This document shows, piece after piece, positions 12,393 through 23,602 of a stretch of DNA of 64,000 bases. The notes below the pieces were generated by a model. That model saw nothing but the letters and a program-made list of their open reading frames with translations, ran no database searches and was not told the origin of the DNA. The first letter of the stretch is position 1. Each line of letters starts with the position of its first letter. Source of the stretch: Xylaria sp. FL1777 (taxonomy: Eukaryota; Ascomycota; Sordariomycetes; Xylariales; Xylariaceae); contig MU400506.1 in the NCBI GenBank assembly GCA_022578965.1, positions 992,001 through 1,056,000 on the forward strand, in the 5' to 3' direction. A program made the translations under genes and the position numbers.

Positions 12393-15300
12393 TAGCGCGC
12401 TTTCTGAGCGGGGCGGGAAAGAGAAGGAAAGACGAGTGAACGCGAGCAAGTATGGAAAATGAGAATCATGGACACTTCAACATTGTCGAAGTGGCGCTGC
12501 CCATCCCACGCGTAGTATGTAACACTTTTAAGCTATATACCTACCGCCAGTTATGTAATGATGTATTGAAGATATTGTACACATGGTCCTGACCCTGTTC
12601 TCCTTTACCTATATTTAGACTTTACCCCTCTGCGAGGAAATCATTTTTCTTTTTCTTATTGCTCTACGACCCATCGACACAAGAACATACTCTAGTAGGC
12701 ATGATTAACTATATCTCCTGGGATTTCATCAATGGTCTAGACTGCTCTAGATTTGGTACCTGCTTTAGGGGGGCTTTTCATAAGACGCCCCCTTTTTTTT
12801 CTCCTCATGGCCTATAAAAGCTCGCGATATATACCCGCGTCTGCGCAAACGCGCCGATTACTCGAAAGACGCCTTGGTTCGCCGTTATCGGCGGCCTCCC
12901 TTCGCAAGACTGCTCAAGGATAGACAAGCTAGGCGGTCCAAGTTGAGTTTTCATTGGCACTCTTTACGGCCTGTTGAGTTCCAATGATAGGTACGAGGTT
13001 GGTATTGGTACTGTCGCCCGACTGACTTATCAAGTCCTTTATTCTCAGCGTGCTTTCCGAGCGCGGACCGAGCCTGTAGGATTCGTGTGCCAGATCGAAG
13101 TGATATTGTTCGCAGATCCTAACCCGTCGATTTATCTATGACATGCGTGTGATAGGCTCGATACCATGCTCGTCGCCGATGATGAGTCCTACGAGACGAC
13201 GGCCCGAAGGCAGTGGACTGGGATGCCGAGGATGTAGTCTGCAGAATTTACCCCCGTTTCCCCGCAGGTAGTTCTACCTGCTACGATGTAGGAAGCCCAT
13301 ATGGACCCTGTATTCGAGGTGGTTTCCTCTGCTCATCTGCCCGCTTGAATAATGGTGATCTGTACTGGCGATTATGGATTAGTCCAAGCAAGATCATAAG
13401 TATGCAACGTCAGCTTTATGAGGGACGATTCGCAGATTCATCAACTTATCTCAAACGCCCCACCATCTAGCTCTCTTCTTCATATTGTAGTATTCCCGTG
13501 GCCCGAGTTGAGAGTCGATGTGCATATAGGTTTGCGCAAGTGCCTTGTGGATGGACCTATGGCAAACTCCAATTCGTTCCATGTGTACGATAGAACCAAT
13601 TAAATCCTTCTGCCTCGTCGATTGGGTCTCTAAGCGACGTGGTATGTTCGTAGTCGGCCAGTCGAATCCTTTTGCGTTCGTTTAGAGACACTCGTGAGGA
13701 GAAGCTCACGAGTCTATCGTGAAATGGGGGGTCATTGAAGATACAAGCAGGGGTAACAGAAGGTAGCCACAAAGCCAATCACGACCCTCCGAACTTTTTC
13801 GTGACACGGGCACACTATCAAGTTATTTGCCAGCCTACCTTCGGGTGATACCATCCCTGCACGATAACATAGGAAATCGAAGCATCTTATATGCCGTTGC
13901 ATTGTTGTGCCATGAGGAATTTTAGATCGTTCAAACGACATGTGGTATCATGCATCTGATCCTAGTAATTGTTACCTACCTTATCTACGATGTTACATGG
14001 TTATGTCTTGGACCCCCTAGTTATAACCTTGCTCCAGCAGAAGAACATTGTCAGTGGTGAGTGGTAGGTAATCAGTCGAAAACCCTCATCCAATGTTACA
14101 TATTGAAGATTGGTATCCAGTTCGGCTGTTCGGTTCGAAGCCTGACAAATAAAGTTAGGCATTATAATTGACACTCACCGGTGTTCAAGAGGCAATACAC
14201 TGCCACTAAGGTATCAAGTCCATCAGCGGGGTAGAAAAAACAGGGAGTCCCCAATGGGCTTCATCCAATTTAAGTGTAAACTCGGTTAGTAGTATTGGTT
14301 GGCCTCCTGCAAGGAATAAGGTTCCCTCACCCAGCATGGTGGTTAGGATGATGGAGGGTTACTTCGACAATAGACCTGCAGGATGGGCCAGCTGCAGGGC
14401 GGGATATCGCATCCGGCTACCTCAATACTAATACAGAAAACCAAGCTCATCAATATGGACATTGGCGGCGGTTCAAGCACCTAGGTAAAGTTAAAGCTAA
14501 ATGACTGATTTTCACCCCATTCCAGGCCACAGACCTAACAGCACTATAGAACTCGGATTTGGCGGATTCTCAAGAAGGGCTATGATCTTGGATGCGATTC
14601 CAGGGGGTTTCTTCGATTTCCTAGATTTGGTAGCGTTTCATTCTAGGATTTGATTGCCCTATATGTCGTGAGTATTCAAGCCTAATAATAAGGTACAATA
14701 AACCAAGGAGGCAACATCTCTTTTCATGCCGAGCTCCGTATCCGAAAACAGGTGTGATACCGCTTCGTTAATGCTCTGAACAAAGAGCAACTGAGCATAG
14801 CCAGTGGATAGAGCCATGCATTAACATCGTTAACGATACTTGAGCGCACAGGCAAGGGTATTGATTCAATAGTAGGGAACATGGCTGGGATGTAGCTCCA
14901 AAGTTCTCCGATCCCCGCGTAAACTCCATATGAGGAAGCAGATGCCAGTGATCATTTGCTCATCGAGGACGAGAAGTGGACGGTCGTTGCATTGAGATTC
15001 CTAATGTTTTCCCATGGTCGACTTTTTATAACGATAATGGGGGCAATTTCTGAAATATAAGATAGCTTATGAGTTGTACAGACTTGATAGATAACATATG
15101 TAGACATCGGTGTGTTTGCCGTCTAAATGTGCCCATGAGCGGACTTGTCCTATCGGAAACAAGGTTGTGCATCCGGGTGAAGCTGTAAGGAACTTTTGGT
15201 CGACTACCGGTCGTCGACTACTGTGTAATACATTGATTTAAGCCGTTGATCCGTTCTGCTGGTAATATAGGCCCATACCCCTGAGTATGGCTTCGCTTTA

Positions 15301-17507
15301 CAAGGTTGTTTCTTTGCCACTATGACCATAATTTCAAGGTTCTGCGCGAGGGAATAACTTCTAAAGCAAGCACCACTTCGCGTACCAGCGCAGAATGGAT
15401 TGCTGTTAAACACGTATTGCACTAGCACCACTCACTCCTCCGTACCGGGGTTTCACTGCGGCGTCCGTGACCGTAGCACAATGAGCATACACCTACTCCG
15501 GGTGATACTCTATACGAAAAATCGCTAGTCGTGGGGGTCAGCGGTGCAAGGAGGTGTTGTTGTGACGGAAAACACATTTGTATTTCGGTGAAGAGCTGGT
15601 GTGAGCTCATTATTCCGTAACATAATATTCCGTTTGCTTTCTATTGGTAGCGGGTTCATCCGGAACGCGGCCCCATGTGTAGGAGGAGGAGTGTGCTGAG
15701 ATGGATGCAGACATCTATGTAGCACCCAAACAGAGCTATATACGGGATCAGATATGCTTGATATATCCACAATCGCTCACCACATATCCCAATCGGGCGG
15801 TTTGGTTGCGCAGAGGTGGACTCGACGTGGCGACTGGAAAGGTGTGCAGCAGGGAATCGCGAAGAGCCAATGACTGCGCTTATACATTGAACATGCATAG
15901 ATAATATCCATGTAGGACAAAGAGGGGAAGAGACAGCAGAACCAAAAAAGAAATATGCCTTGGCCGCTTCATGTGAAGTGACAAGAGAGAGGGAGCAGTA
16001 GATCGAGAGTCCTAGCTTCTGGGTTATTAGAATCGAGATCGATAAAGGCGGTGAACGGTTTTGCCTCTACCTACCTACTGTAGGTACGCCTACACTGGGT
16101 CGAGCCTTCAGTTATATACTACATGGGTCCTTACCTACCTAGGTATACACCTACCTAAGTATGTAGGTAGGACGTACCTACCTACACTAAGCTCATACTC
16201 GAGTATTGTATCTATGTAGCTGTCAAGGCAACACTGAGGTAAAGCACCCCCAGGAAAGAGGTGAATGTCTACCTAAATAGTACAGAGGTGACTACCTGTA
16301 TGTATATTGAGCCCAGGAGAACCCGACCTTACGCATCTCCTTACAAACTTTGAGTCGCTGCGATAGACATCGAGGAAGCTACACCATTTTAATTCCCAGG
16401 GAGATGCCTTCTCCATTACTTATCGCGCTCGCGATTTCCGGCACATCTTAAAAACTTTCTTATGCCAAACCTCGATGTAATGCTTATCTGCCTGCTAGAT
16501 TTAGCTGCTACGTGTCTTTTAGGCATTAAGTAGGTGTTGGAATGCCTTCAAGTCTCCATGTGACGACCGCTCGGTACCAAAGATATCAAGTTTACGTCAA
16601 CAAATGTCTGGGTAATGCGGTTCAAGCCCTCAGGGCGTCTATTTCTGCCTTCGATATGTAGCCGGGGGCCCTGATTATTGCGCCTACAACGAATATATAC
16701 CTGTGCTCTCATCGACAGATTAGGATAGACGAACCCTTTCTTTCCTGGCCGCACGAAGAAATCTTGCAGATCTATCTGAACTCCTTAACGAATATCGAAC
16801 GTTACTTTATCTCCAGGGGTCTAGCCTGGAGGACAATCTACGATACGTATCGGGACGCCTCTAGATGTCGTTGTAATAGATCGTGTGTCGGACCGAGTCC
16901 AATAAGAACGGGGCAAGCTGATAGCAGGACCAGGATGGTCGCATCTACGGATCAACATATCTTATGCTAGGGTGATCTCTTAGCATCGGATCAGACACTC
17001 GAGTCCCTTACTTAGACATCTTCTCTATCATGTCCCACCGTCACATCGTGCCAGCTAGGTGCATATGTGTCCCAAGACAGTGAAGAGCAATATACCTGTG
17101 GTAGGCATGATAACTGGTTGACCATCCGATGATGACTTCCGCAGCTTACAAACAAGAGCACTATTCCGTTTCACCATAATGCTCAAGACACGAACTATCA
17201 CAGACTACCGCACATCCCCTTGACGAGGCCCATTTAATTTACCTATTCTAATATGTTGGTATAAAAGAGACTTAATACTCTTCCGATGCTAGGGCATCCT
17301 GTTCTCTTATGCTGTAGACTTTTTTATCCCTTACCTATTTAATTGAGAAACACGCCCGGCTTTTGTGCTTGGGAACTTTCCTCTACTAACCTACTACTTC
17401 TATACGGATATTAGGTCCTATAGCAATAATTTGAATCTTGATCCTCAAGGTCACCAAGTCTGTCTAAACAGACTGGTCACTAAACGCTGTCATACACTAT
17501 CACCGAC
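12393..17507. other. Gene-poor region of 5.1 kb
   Basis: No ORF here reads like a real protein: all are under ~90 residues, have no recognisable motif and do not join through plausible introns. Visible features are a TATAAAAG-like box near 12812, a perfect 9-bp-arm hairpin at 13690-13713, and a CCTACC/GGTAGG repeat cluster at 16069-16186 that includes TACCTAGGTA at 16136-16145. The region could hold a non-coding transcript, regulatory DNA for the polyol dehydrogenase gene, or decayed sequence. Base composition is not extremely AT-rich by eye, so heavy RIP is not obvious. Confidence 0.5.
16069..16186. repeat. CCTACC/GGTAGG repeat cluster
   Basis: Dense TACCTACC and GGTAGGTA units in both orientations surround the palindrome TACCTAGGTA at 16136-16145, so the strand could form several alternative hairpins. 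No gene starts within 1.3 kb. Confidence 0.6.
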
Positions 17508-18987
17508 ATGGCACCTTCCGCTGCGACTGAGGTTGCGTCGATGCAATTCCCCATCCACGGGAAAGCGTCCCAGACAATATACGCCTCGGTACTGCATGGA
17601 CCGAGAGATCTGCGATTGGTGAGATCTATTCCATGACCGTATTACTGTCACACAGAATTTGGGGTCTATCGTCTGCAGAGATTTGCATCTCCTGGCATCT
17701 AATGTAGCTGACTATTCCATGGCAGGAAACGAGGAGCATCGAGCGACCCAATGACGGTGAGCTTCAGGTCGCTGTTGAGTCGACTGGAATCTGCGGCTCA
17801 GATGTTTCCTACTACAAGAATTTTGCGAATGGAGACCTCTGCGCATGTGCGCCCCTTGCTCTGGGTCATGAGTCGTCCGGCACCGTTGTTGCCATTGGTC
17901 CACAAGTCACCGGCTTCAAGATAGGAGACAGGGTTGCTTTGGAAGTCGGTGTCCCCTGCGGTCACTGCGGCATCTGCAAGGACGGCAGATATAACCTATG
18001 CAAGAAGATGCGTTTCAGGAGCAGTGCTAAAAGCGTACCTCACTTTCAAGGTACCTTGCAGGAGAGAATAAACCATCCGGCGATATGGTGTCACAAGTAC
18101 GTTTGGTTTTAGCTTGACTTCTCCAGACTTCATTTCATATCCATGCTAACTCGAATAGGCTCCCTGATCATATTTCCTTCGAGGCTGCAGCTTTATTGGA
18201 GCCCTTATCCGTAGCCATCCGCGCCGTAAATCGTGCCCATCCGTCCCCTGGTTCCACCGCGCTGGTGATAGGAGCTGGAACAGTTGGTCTCCTGACTGCA
18301 GCTATGGCACGCCAGTCAGGTTGCACGTCAGTTACCATCGCCGATATAGATACTGGCCGCGTAGATTATGCTATCAAACACGGCTTCGCAACACATGGCT
18401 TCGTTGTCACTCGCCCATTACAGTCCTCCGCGAGTAGTACTTCCATTTCCAGCAACTCGTCTACGTCCACATCACTCGAGCCTGGCTCTATGACGCCTAT
18501 AAGTGCTATCTCTAACTCGTACCAGGGGCAGCTAGAGCACGCCAAGCGTCTAGCAAAAGATATTCTCTCCGTTTCCAAGCCACCGCCAGAGCTTCAGAAC
18601 GAGGATGAAAACGAAGGCGTCGATGTTAGCTTCGAATGCACTGGAAAAGAGGTATGTATGCAGACTTGCTTGTATGCAACTCGTCCTGGCGGGAAAGTCA
18701 TCATGGTGGGTATGGGAACCCCTATTCAGACTGTGCCACTTTCAGTCGCGCACCTGAAGGAAATCGATATCCTCGGTATCTTTCGTTACGCAAACACCTA
18801 CCCAACGGGCATTCGGCTGCTTTCCCCTCAAGGCCATGGGAAATCGCTAGCTATGTTGCCAAGCCTCGATAGCATGGTAACTCATCGGTTTAAGGGGCTA
18901 GCCGCGGCCAAGGAGGCCTTCGAGCTCGCTGGTAGAACCTCGGACGACAATGGAAACCTCGTACTCAAAGTCATCATCGAGGCCTAG
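17508..18987 (+). CDS. Zinc-dependent polyol (sorbitol/xylitol-type) dehydrogenase, MDR family
   Basis: Three exons, 17508-17618, 17726-18096 and 18159-18987, encode 436 residues. The GroES-like domain carries the catalytic zinc ligands Cys60 (in STGICGSD) and His85-Glu86 (LGHES), and four structural-zinc cysteines at 115, 118, 121 and 129 (CGHCGICKDGRYNLC). The Rossmann fold shows VIGAGTVGLLTA and then TIADID, where the acidic residue after the second strand favours NAD over NADP. This pattern fits sorbitol, xylitol or L-arabinitol dehydrogenases, which oxidise polyols to ketoses in fungal pentose and hexitol catabolism. A Ser/Thr-rich insertion at about residues 247-286 makes it longer than the usual ~360 residues. 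The substrate is inferred only at class level. The gene sits alone beside the gene-poor region. Confidence 0.83.
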
Positions 18988-19514
18988 AAAGATTAAAACA
19001 ACTCAATGTCATAGTCGTATGCTATGTAGGCTTGAATTACCTTTAATTTTTCCTTTGTCGGGGAGGAGCAGACCTATTTTGTGAGGGTAAATGCACACCC
19101 ATACTAGGCTCTCTTTTGAGCTTCCTCCACCTAGAACTGGAGCGGCAACGACGCGTTTAATTGGATGCATGTTGGCGGTGTGAGAAGAGAAATCGGGTGA
19201 AATACGTCTCTCATAGTAATTTTCTAAGCGTGATATATAATGTGAAGACAGTTCTGAAGCTTGGATCGAGGGTTTCTCACAATTATGTTCATGTCTACCT
19301 CTTTATCGCGAGTTATCGTCTATTATAACCGGCGGCAGGCCACAGAGCTAAGCCTAGTCTCTGAGGAAATCCAGTAGCTATTCCAAGCAGTTCTCCATGG
19401 CTGCCAAGCTAAACGCCTCCTTCGCCACGCAAATGCAATGCTTGATTGATGTCTTTATCCATCCCGTTCCCCTTCCGCCCTGCCACATCTTCGATATTTG
19501 GTGGTACAGGGTCT
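18988..19514. other. Convergent intergenic region
   Basis: Lies between the 3' ends of the polyol dehydrogenase and CSN6 genes. Nothing recognisable beyond presumed 3' UTRs. Confidence 0.5.
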
Positions 19515-20803
19515 TCAAATCTCGGCGAATCGAGAGCCAAGGATCTTAGGGTCGTCTGTATACTTCTTGTTTTGGCCTCTGCTCGTCTCGACGATGTTGA
19601 ATTTCTTACCGAGGCCTCTAACCTCGGAGGAACTTTGCAGCACTTCGTTGAGCAGCTCCATCAGGTGCACATCGTTGGCCTCACTAAACATCTCCTCCTC
19701 ATACGCCTCGGTCGCCGAGGGGACGACCAGCGATAGCCTATTCACGAGGGCCTGGATTGATCGAAGTATGGTGTGCGAAGGTATAGTTGGCTCGCCCTCA
19801 CCAGTAACCATGGTAGTATCATCGCCCGTAAGGTGTGATGGGGGTAGTCGCTCGAGGTAGGTTGCTAGGAGGTTGATCCTGGACTGCAGCATCTTCACAG
19901 AATTTGCTTTCGCCGAGAGAGCTGCAATCATCTCTTCGTCTTCTCGCGAGAGGACATGCAATTCGTCGTCCGCAGCGCCCAGGCTGATTGCCGTCGGCTC
20001 AATGACATCCATCTTACGCTTTCCTTTCGGGTCGTCGATGTTTCCCGGCAAGACCTTCTTTTGCTCTCGTGGTTCGACTGCTGAGGCGTTACCGGCACCT
20101 CTCGCCACAAAATCCATGCTGATCATTTCAGCCTCGCCAATCTCCACGGAGTATGATAGCTCTCTAAACTTGAGCCTGAGCGGCGGCTCTCCATCTCGCA
20201 TCTCCCTGTCTTCCCCTTGCTCGTTCTTCGCCTCCTCGGCTTCGTAGTTGGACTCGTATATGGTTAGGGGTAACCTGCTGCCCGCGTCGTGCTTAACGGA
20301 CTCTTCGGGGTGGAACCCAAGCAAGAGAGACGATTCATTGTGTTCGGAGAGGATATAGTTGTGAATGGGGAGGATGGATGGGGTCGGACCGCTCTTAGGA
20401 AGTAAGGTGTACCATCCAACAAGGTCTAGCTGGGGAGAACTGTGTATTGTTCTCACTGCGGCCGCGTTGTCAGCATTGTCAGCAACATGTAGACATGGAA
20501 CACTGCAAGCAAGATGTGGAAGCACGCACTCTGTCCTAGCCGCTGCCCAAACCAGGCGGCATCAAGCTTGACCTCCTCACCGTTGGTCAGTGTGGCACAC
20601 TCGAAAGCATGTTCTATTGTAACCTCACGGCCGTTCTGTTGTCCTATCAGCGCACCAACAACAGGGCCAGGCTGTTGTCTGAGGGTGTGGCGCGTGATGT
20701 AGTCAGAGATGGTGAGGAGGACGAAAGGATGTAGAACTGGCTGCAGACCGGAGTCGGAGGCCTTCTGCGTCGATAGAAGCGGATTCTTAAGAGGCAATTC
20801 CAT
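19515..20803 (-). CDS. CSN6: COP9 signalosome subunit 6 (CSN6), MPN-minus protein
   Basis: Two exons, 20530-20803 and 19515-20455, give 404 residues; the 74-nt intron starts GTGCGT. The protein opens with NPLLSTQKASDSGLQPVLHP and continues LLTISDYITRH and VVGALIGQQNGREVTIEHAFE, the MPN domain of CSN6. Where active MPN+ proteins carry the HxH metal site, this one reads LDLVGWYTLLPKSGPTP, so it should be a catalytically inactive partner of CSN5. The COP9 signalosome removes Nedd8 from cullins and in fungi affects development. The acidic middle (EEAKNEQGEDREMRDGE) and helical C-terminus fit CSN6. The frame stays open upstream to an ATG at 21043, but that stretch contains a CAG/GTACGG donor and looks like spliced 5' UTR; the start at 20803 gives a normal CSN6 N-terminus. 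Confidence 0.85.
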
Positions 20804-21991
20804 ACTTGCTGATAGATTATACAGAGCTCTGCGGGATGGGATACAGCCAAAAGTAAAGAACTTGTCAAGCTGCACCCAGGTTACTTGTTTGCTCTTGAGT
20901 CCAAGGGATGGAGGACCGTACCTGCAGTTATTGGAGCTGTCAAGGTTGGTGGGGCTGCAATGCCCCGCTGCCATATTACCTAATACATTTCGTATTAGTA
21001 CCCAAGTACCTAAGTACCTAGGCAGGCTAGGCTCAGCAGACATAACATTTATTTTATGTATGCCTCATTTCATGGAGAGGGAAGCAACTTGAATGCATTT
21101 TACTATGGAGCCACAATATATTCCACGTCAACCCGTATTTCGTTCTTCCCAGCCTTCAACATATCGGTGCCTACACCTCACGACGATAGCATGGACTATG
21201 CCAACGCCAGTATACTGCCCACTCAAGAACCTTCGATAGTTAGGCATTATACGGCATGGTGGTCTCATACAAGGCATAGTGAATATGAAGACGTAGAGAA
21301 AACACCCCCGGCAGCGCAGAACCGCAAACCAGGGCGCTCCGGCAAAGTGGGGTAGTATCTAAGTAGCAGCTCAGCTTCAGCGCTGCGCATAGTCCCCGAT
21401 AGCCCAGAGTGCCGGTGCAGTCGCGTAAGAGCCCTTAGAATTGATCGAACAAGAAGAATCATGTTATCAGCTATACGTAGACAAAAAGATGCTACCGCAG
21501 CATATTGAAGCATTCGTTGCCGTCTCCTTCTCCGCCCCTCCAGCTATTATCGGAGTGGGCTTGCGCCTCATGTAGGGGTTACATTTTGAGATGCTGTACC
21601 TGTTTATAAAACGTGATAGCAGGAGCAGCATATCTTTAAAGTATACACTATTACCTAGTCTGTACTAGTAAGTAAGTCGCACGAAACTAAGTAGGTTTCA
21701 TGACTTTTAAAGAATCGGAGTAATTTGGATAAAAGTCGGTATAGGGCAGATATTAGCATTCGGTTGATCCAAGCTATGCTCACCAGGTCGCTAATGAAAC
21801 GGTAACTTCTCTCTTATCGTTTTCACTACTATACTTTATAACATCAGGATCTTAGTGATTTATGACATTTTGTACTCAGCGTTAAGAAAGCCTACGCGGT
21901 GTATACCATTAGCATCTCAAGCTGAAAAGGGGTTTAACCAATAATCCTCAGGGTAATAATAGTACCTATTCAATATCTCAGATCTCTTTTT
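20804..21991. other. Intergenic region, CSN6 upstream / GMC oxidoreductase downstream
   Basis: The first ~240 bases are probably CSN6 5' UTR. Bases 20998-21030 carry CCTA/AGGTAC-like units close to the dispersed palindrome. The rest is AT-rich with no supported gene. Confidence 0.45.
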
Positions 21992-23602
21992 TCAGGAATC
22001 CTGAATGATCATACTCGCTAGCTGCTCAGCTACAGCATAAAGCGTAGACTGTGGGTGACCACCTAAAGGCACCGGAATAATACTTGCATCACCGACCCTG
22101 AGCCCCTGAACACCTCGAACTTTTCCTTCTGCATCAACCACCGTACCCATTGCTGCAGTGCCCCCGGAGTGGTGGTGCTGGACTCCGGTTAAGCGAATTC
22201 TTTCTTCAAACAATTCATCGCTTGCATCGGGAGTTAATGGTACCAAGCCATCGAGGCCCTGCCCAGAAGGAGGGGATTCACTCTCAACTACGCGTCCCAT
22301 GGCTTCAGTTTCCGTTAGAACCTTCACAGTCTGTCGGGTAGCGTGGATAAGAGCATCGCGGTCAAGTGATGTAGAGAAATAGTTAGGTTGGATGCGAGGA
22401 AGGTCGTCCGGAGAGCTTGATCGAATTGAGACTGTGCCGCGTGACGTAGGAAGGAGAAGCATCGTTGACGTAGCAATGTGTGTACCATCGACTGGAATGC
22501 CAGGGATTCCAGGCGGCACATAAGCAGTGATGATCTCGTAGACATTCCTTTTCTTCAGGTCATTTCCGACCTCCCTCCTTTTGATGATGTCATCGGGCAG
22601 AGGTAGACTGGCAACCCAATCCCACGGAAATCCGTTGAGAAACGCGGGTTTCTGAAAGCCAGCACTGCCGAGGGCATACCCAAGCGAGGGGTCGCGCAGA
22701 CGGAAGGCAAGGTAGATAGCGAAGTGGTCATGAAGATTCTGCCCAACCTGAGGGGATTCGTATACAGTAGGAATGCCGTGTTCAGCGAGGACAGCTGATG
22801 GGCCAATACCTGAAAGCATAAGCACTTGAGGTGTACGATAAGCGCCAGCACAAAGTATGATCTCTTTTCGCGCAGAGACTTTGCGACCATCTGTTAGTTC
22901 TACTCCTGTAGCTTTTGTACCGGCGAAGTTGACTCTATTCACAACCGTGTTGGTGAAGACCTTGACATCCTGAAGCGAATATGCCACATTAGACGGCTGC
23001 CGGAGACCATCGCGGGAATTCTCGTGCATTTCAGTTAGGCCTGTAGTAGAGCCATCCTTGAGATTAGGAAATACACCTATCTCGGCCCATGCCTCCCTCA
23101 CGGTCTCTCGGAGGGGGTATTTACGGGCTCCCGACTCAGCTGCTGAGACTGAAGTGACGTGAACGGGGCCGTCGACGCCACGACCGTCTGCTTGAGGGTC
23201 ATAGTAGTGCTCTGACTTCTTTAGCCATGGCTTAAGGCCCTCGTAGCCCCAGCGCTTATCGCCAACCACTTCGGCCCATTGCTCGTAGTCGGCGGCATCT
23301 GCTCGCAACCAACCCCCAAAATTGAGAATACTACCTCCTCCTAGGGCCTTGCCGGAGTTGAGATTGTGTACACGGTTGGCCGTGTCAGCGACGGGCTCAC
23401 TCGGATAAGCGTAGTCGAGTTCTCCACCTAAGAGGGACAGCCCGCTCAGGAAGCCCGCGGCAGCAGGATTACCTGACGGATCAGATCCCGCCTCTATGAG
23501 GATAACCTTAGGTTTCTTGTCACTCTGACTAAGGCGTGAGGCAATGGCACAGCCGGTCAACCCTCCACCAACAACAACGTAGTCAGCAGCCAAGTCATCC
23601 AT
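21992..23602 (-). CDS. GMC (glucose-methanol-choline) family FAD oxidoreductase
   Basis: A single exon of 536 residues. It has the N-terminal FAD dinucleotide-binding motif YVVVGGGLTGCAIASRLS, the Glu of LIEAGSDP that contacts the ribose, the GMC signature region GKALGGGSILNFGGWLR, the second signature AYRTPQVLMLSGIGP, and GQNLHDH. Near the C-terminus HHHSGGTAAMG supplies the catalytic histidine, and GLRVGDASIIPVPLGGHP is the usual closing motif. Members oxidise alcohols or sugars with oxygen or another acceptor; fungal ones include aryl-alcohol, glucose and choline oxidases and secondary-metabolite enzymes. The substrate is unknown. No signal peptide is seen with the start at 23602, chosen because the FAD motif then begins near residue 8. 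The frame is open further upstream but that part looks non-coding. A MITE lies 250 bases upstream. Confidence 0.9.
   Translation of the reverse strand: MDDLAADYVVVGGGLTGCAIASRLSQSDKKPKVILIEAGSDPSGNPAAAGFLSGLSLLGGELDYAYPSEPVADTANRVHNLNSGKALGGGSILNFGGWLRADAADYEQWAEVVGDKRWGYEGLKPWLKKSEHYYDPQADGRGVDGPVHVTSVSAAESGARKYPLRETVREAWAEIGVFPNLKDGSTTGLTEMHENSRDGLRQPSNVAYSLQDVKVFTNTVVNRVNFAGTKATGVELTDGRKVSARKEIILCAGAYRTPQVLMLSGIGPSAVLAEHGIPTVYESPQVGQNLHDHFAIYLAFRLRDPSLGYALGSAGFQKPAFLNGFPWDWVASLPLPDDIIKRREVGNDLKKRNVYEIITAYVPPGIPGIPVDGTHIATSTMLLLPTSRGTVSIRSSSPDDLPRIQPNYFSTSLDRDALIHATRQTVKVLTETEAMGRVVESESPPSGQGLDGLVPLTPDASDELFEERIRLTGVQHHHSGGTAAMGTVVDAEGKVRGVQGLRVGDASIIPVPLGGHPQSTLYAVAEQLASMIIQDS

Noticed and set aside
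13213..13470. 85-codon ORF in the gene-poor region
   Set aside because: No motif, mixed composition, and no supporting splice sites.
16548..16970. Two adjacent short ORFs on opposite strands in the gene-poor region
   Set aside because: Neither shows a known motif, and no intron joins them to other coding sequence. A decayed gene is possible but not supported.
20804..21043. N-terminal extension of CSN6 to an ATG at 21043
   Set aside because: The added 80 residues do not resemble CSN6 and contain a plausible splice donor. A start at 20803 gives the normal N-terminus.
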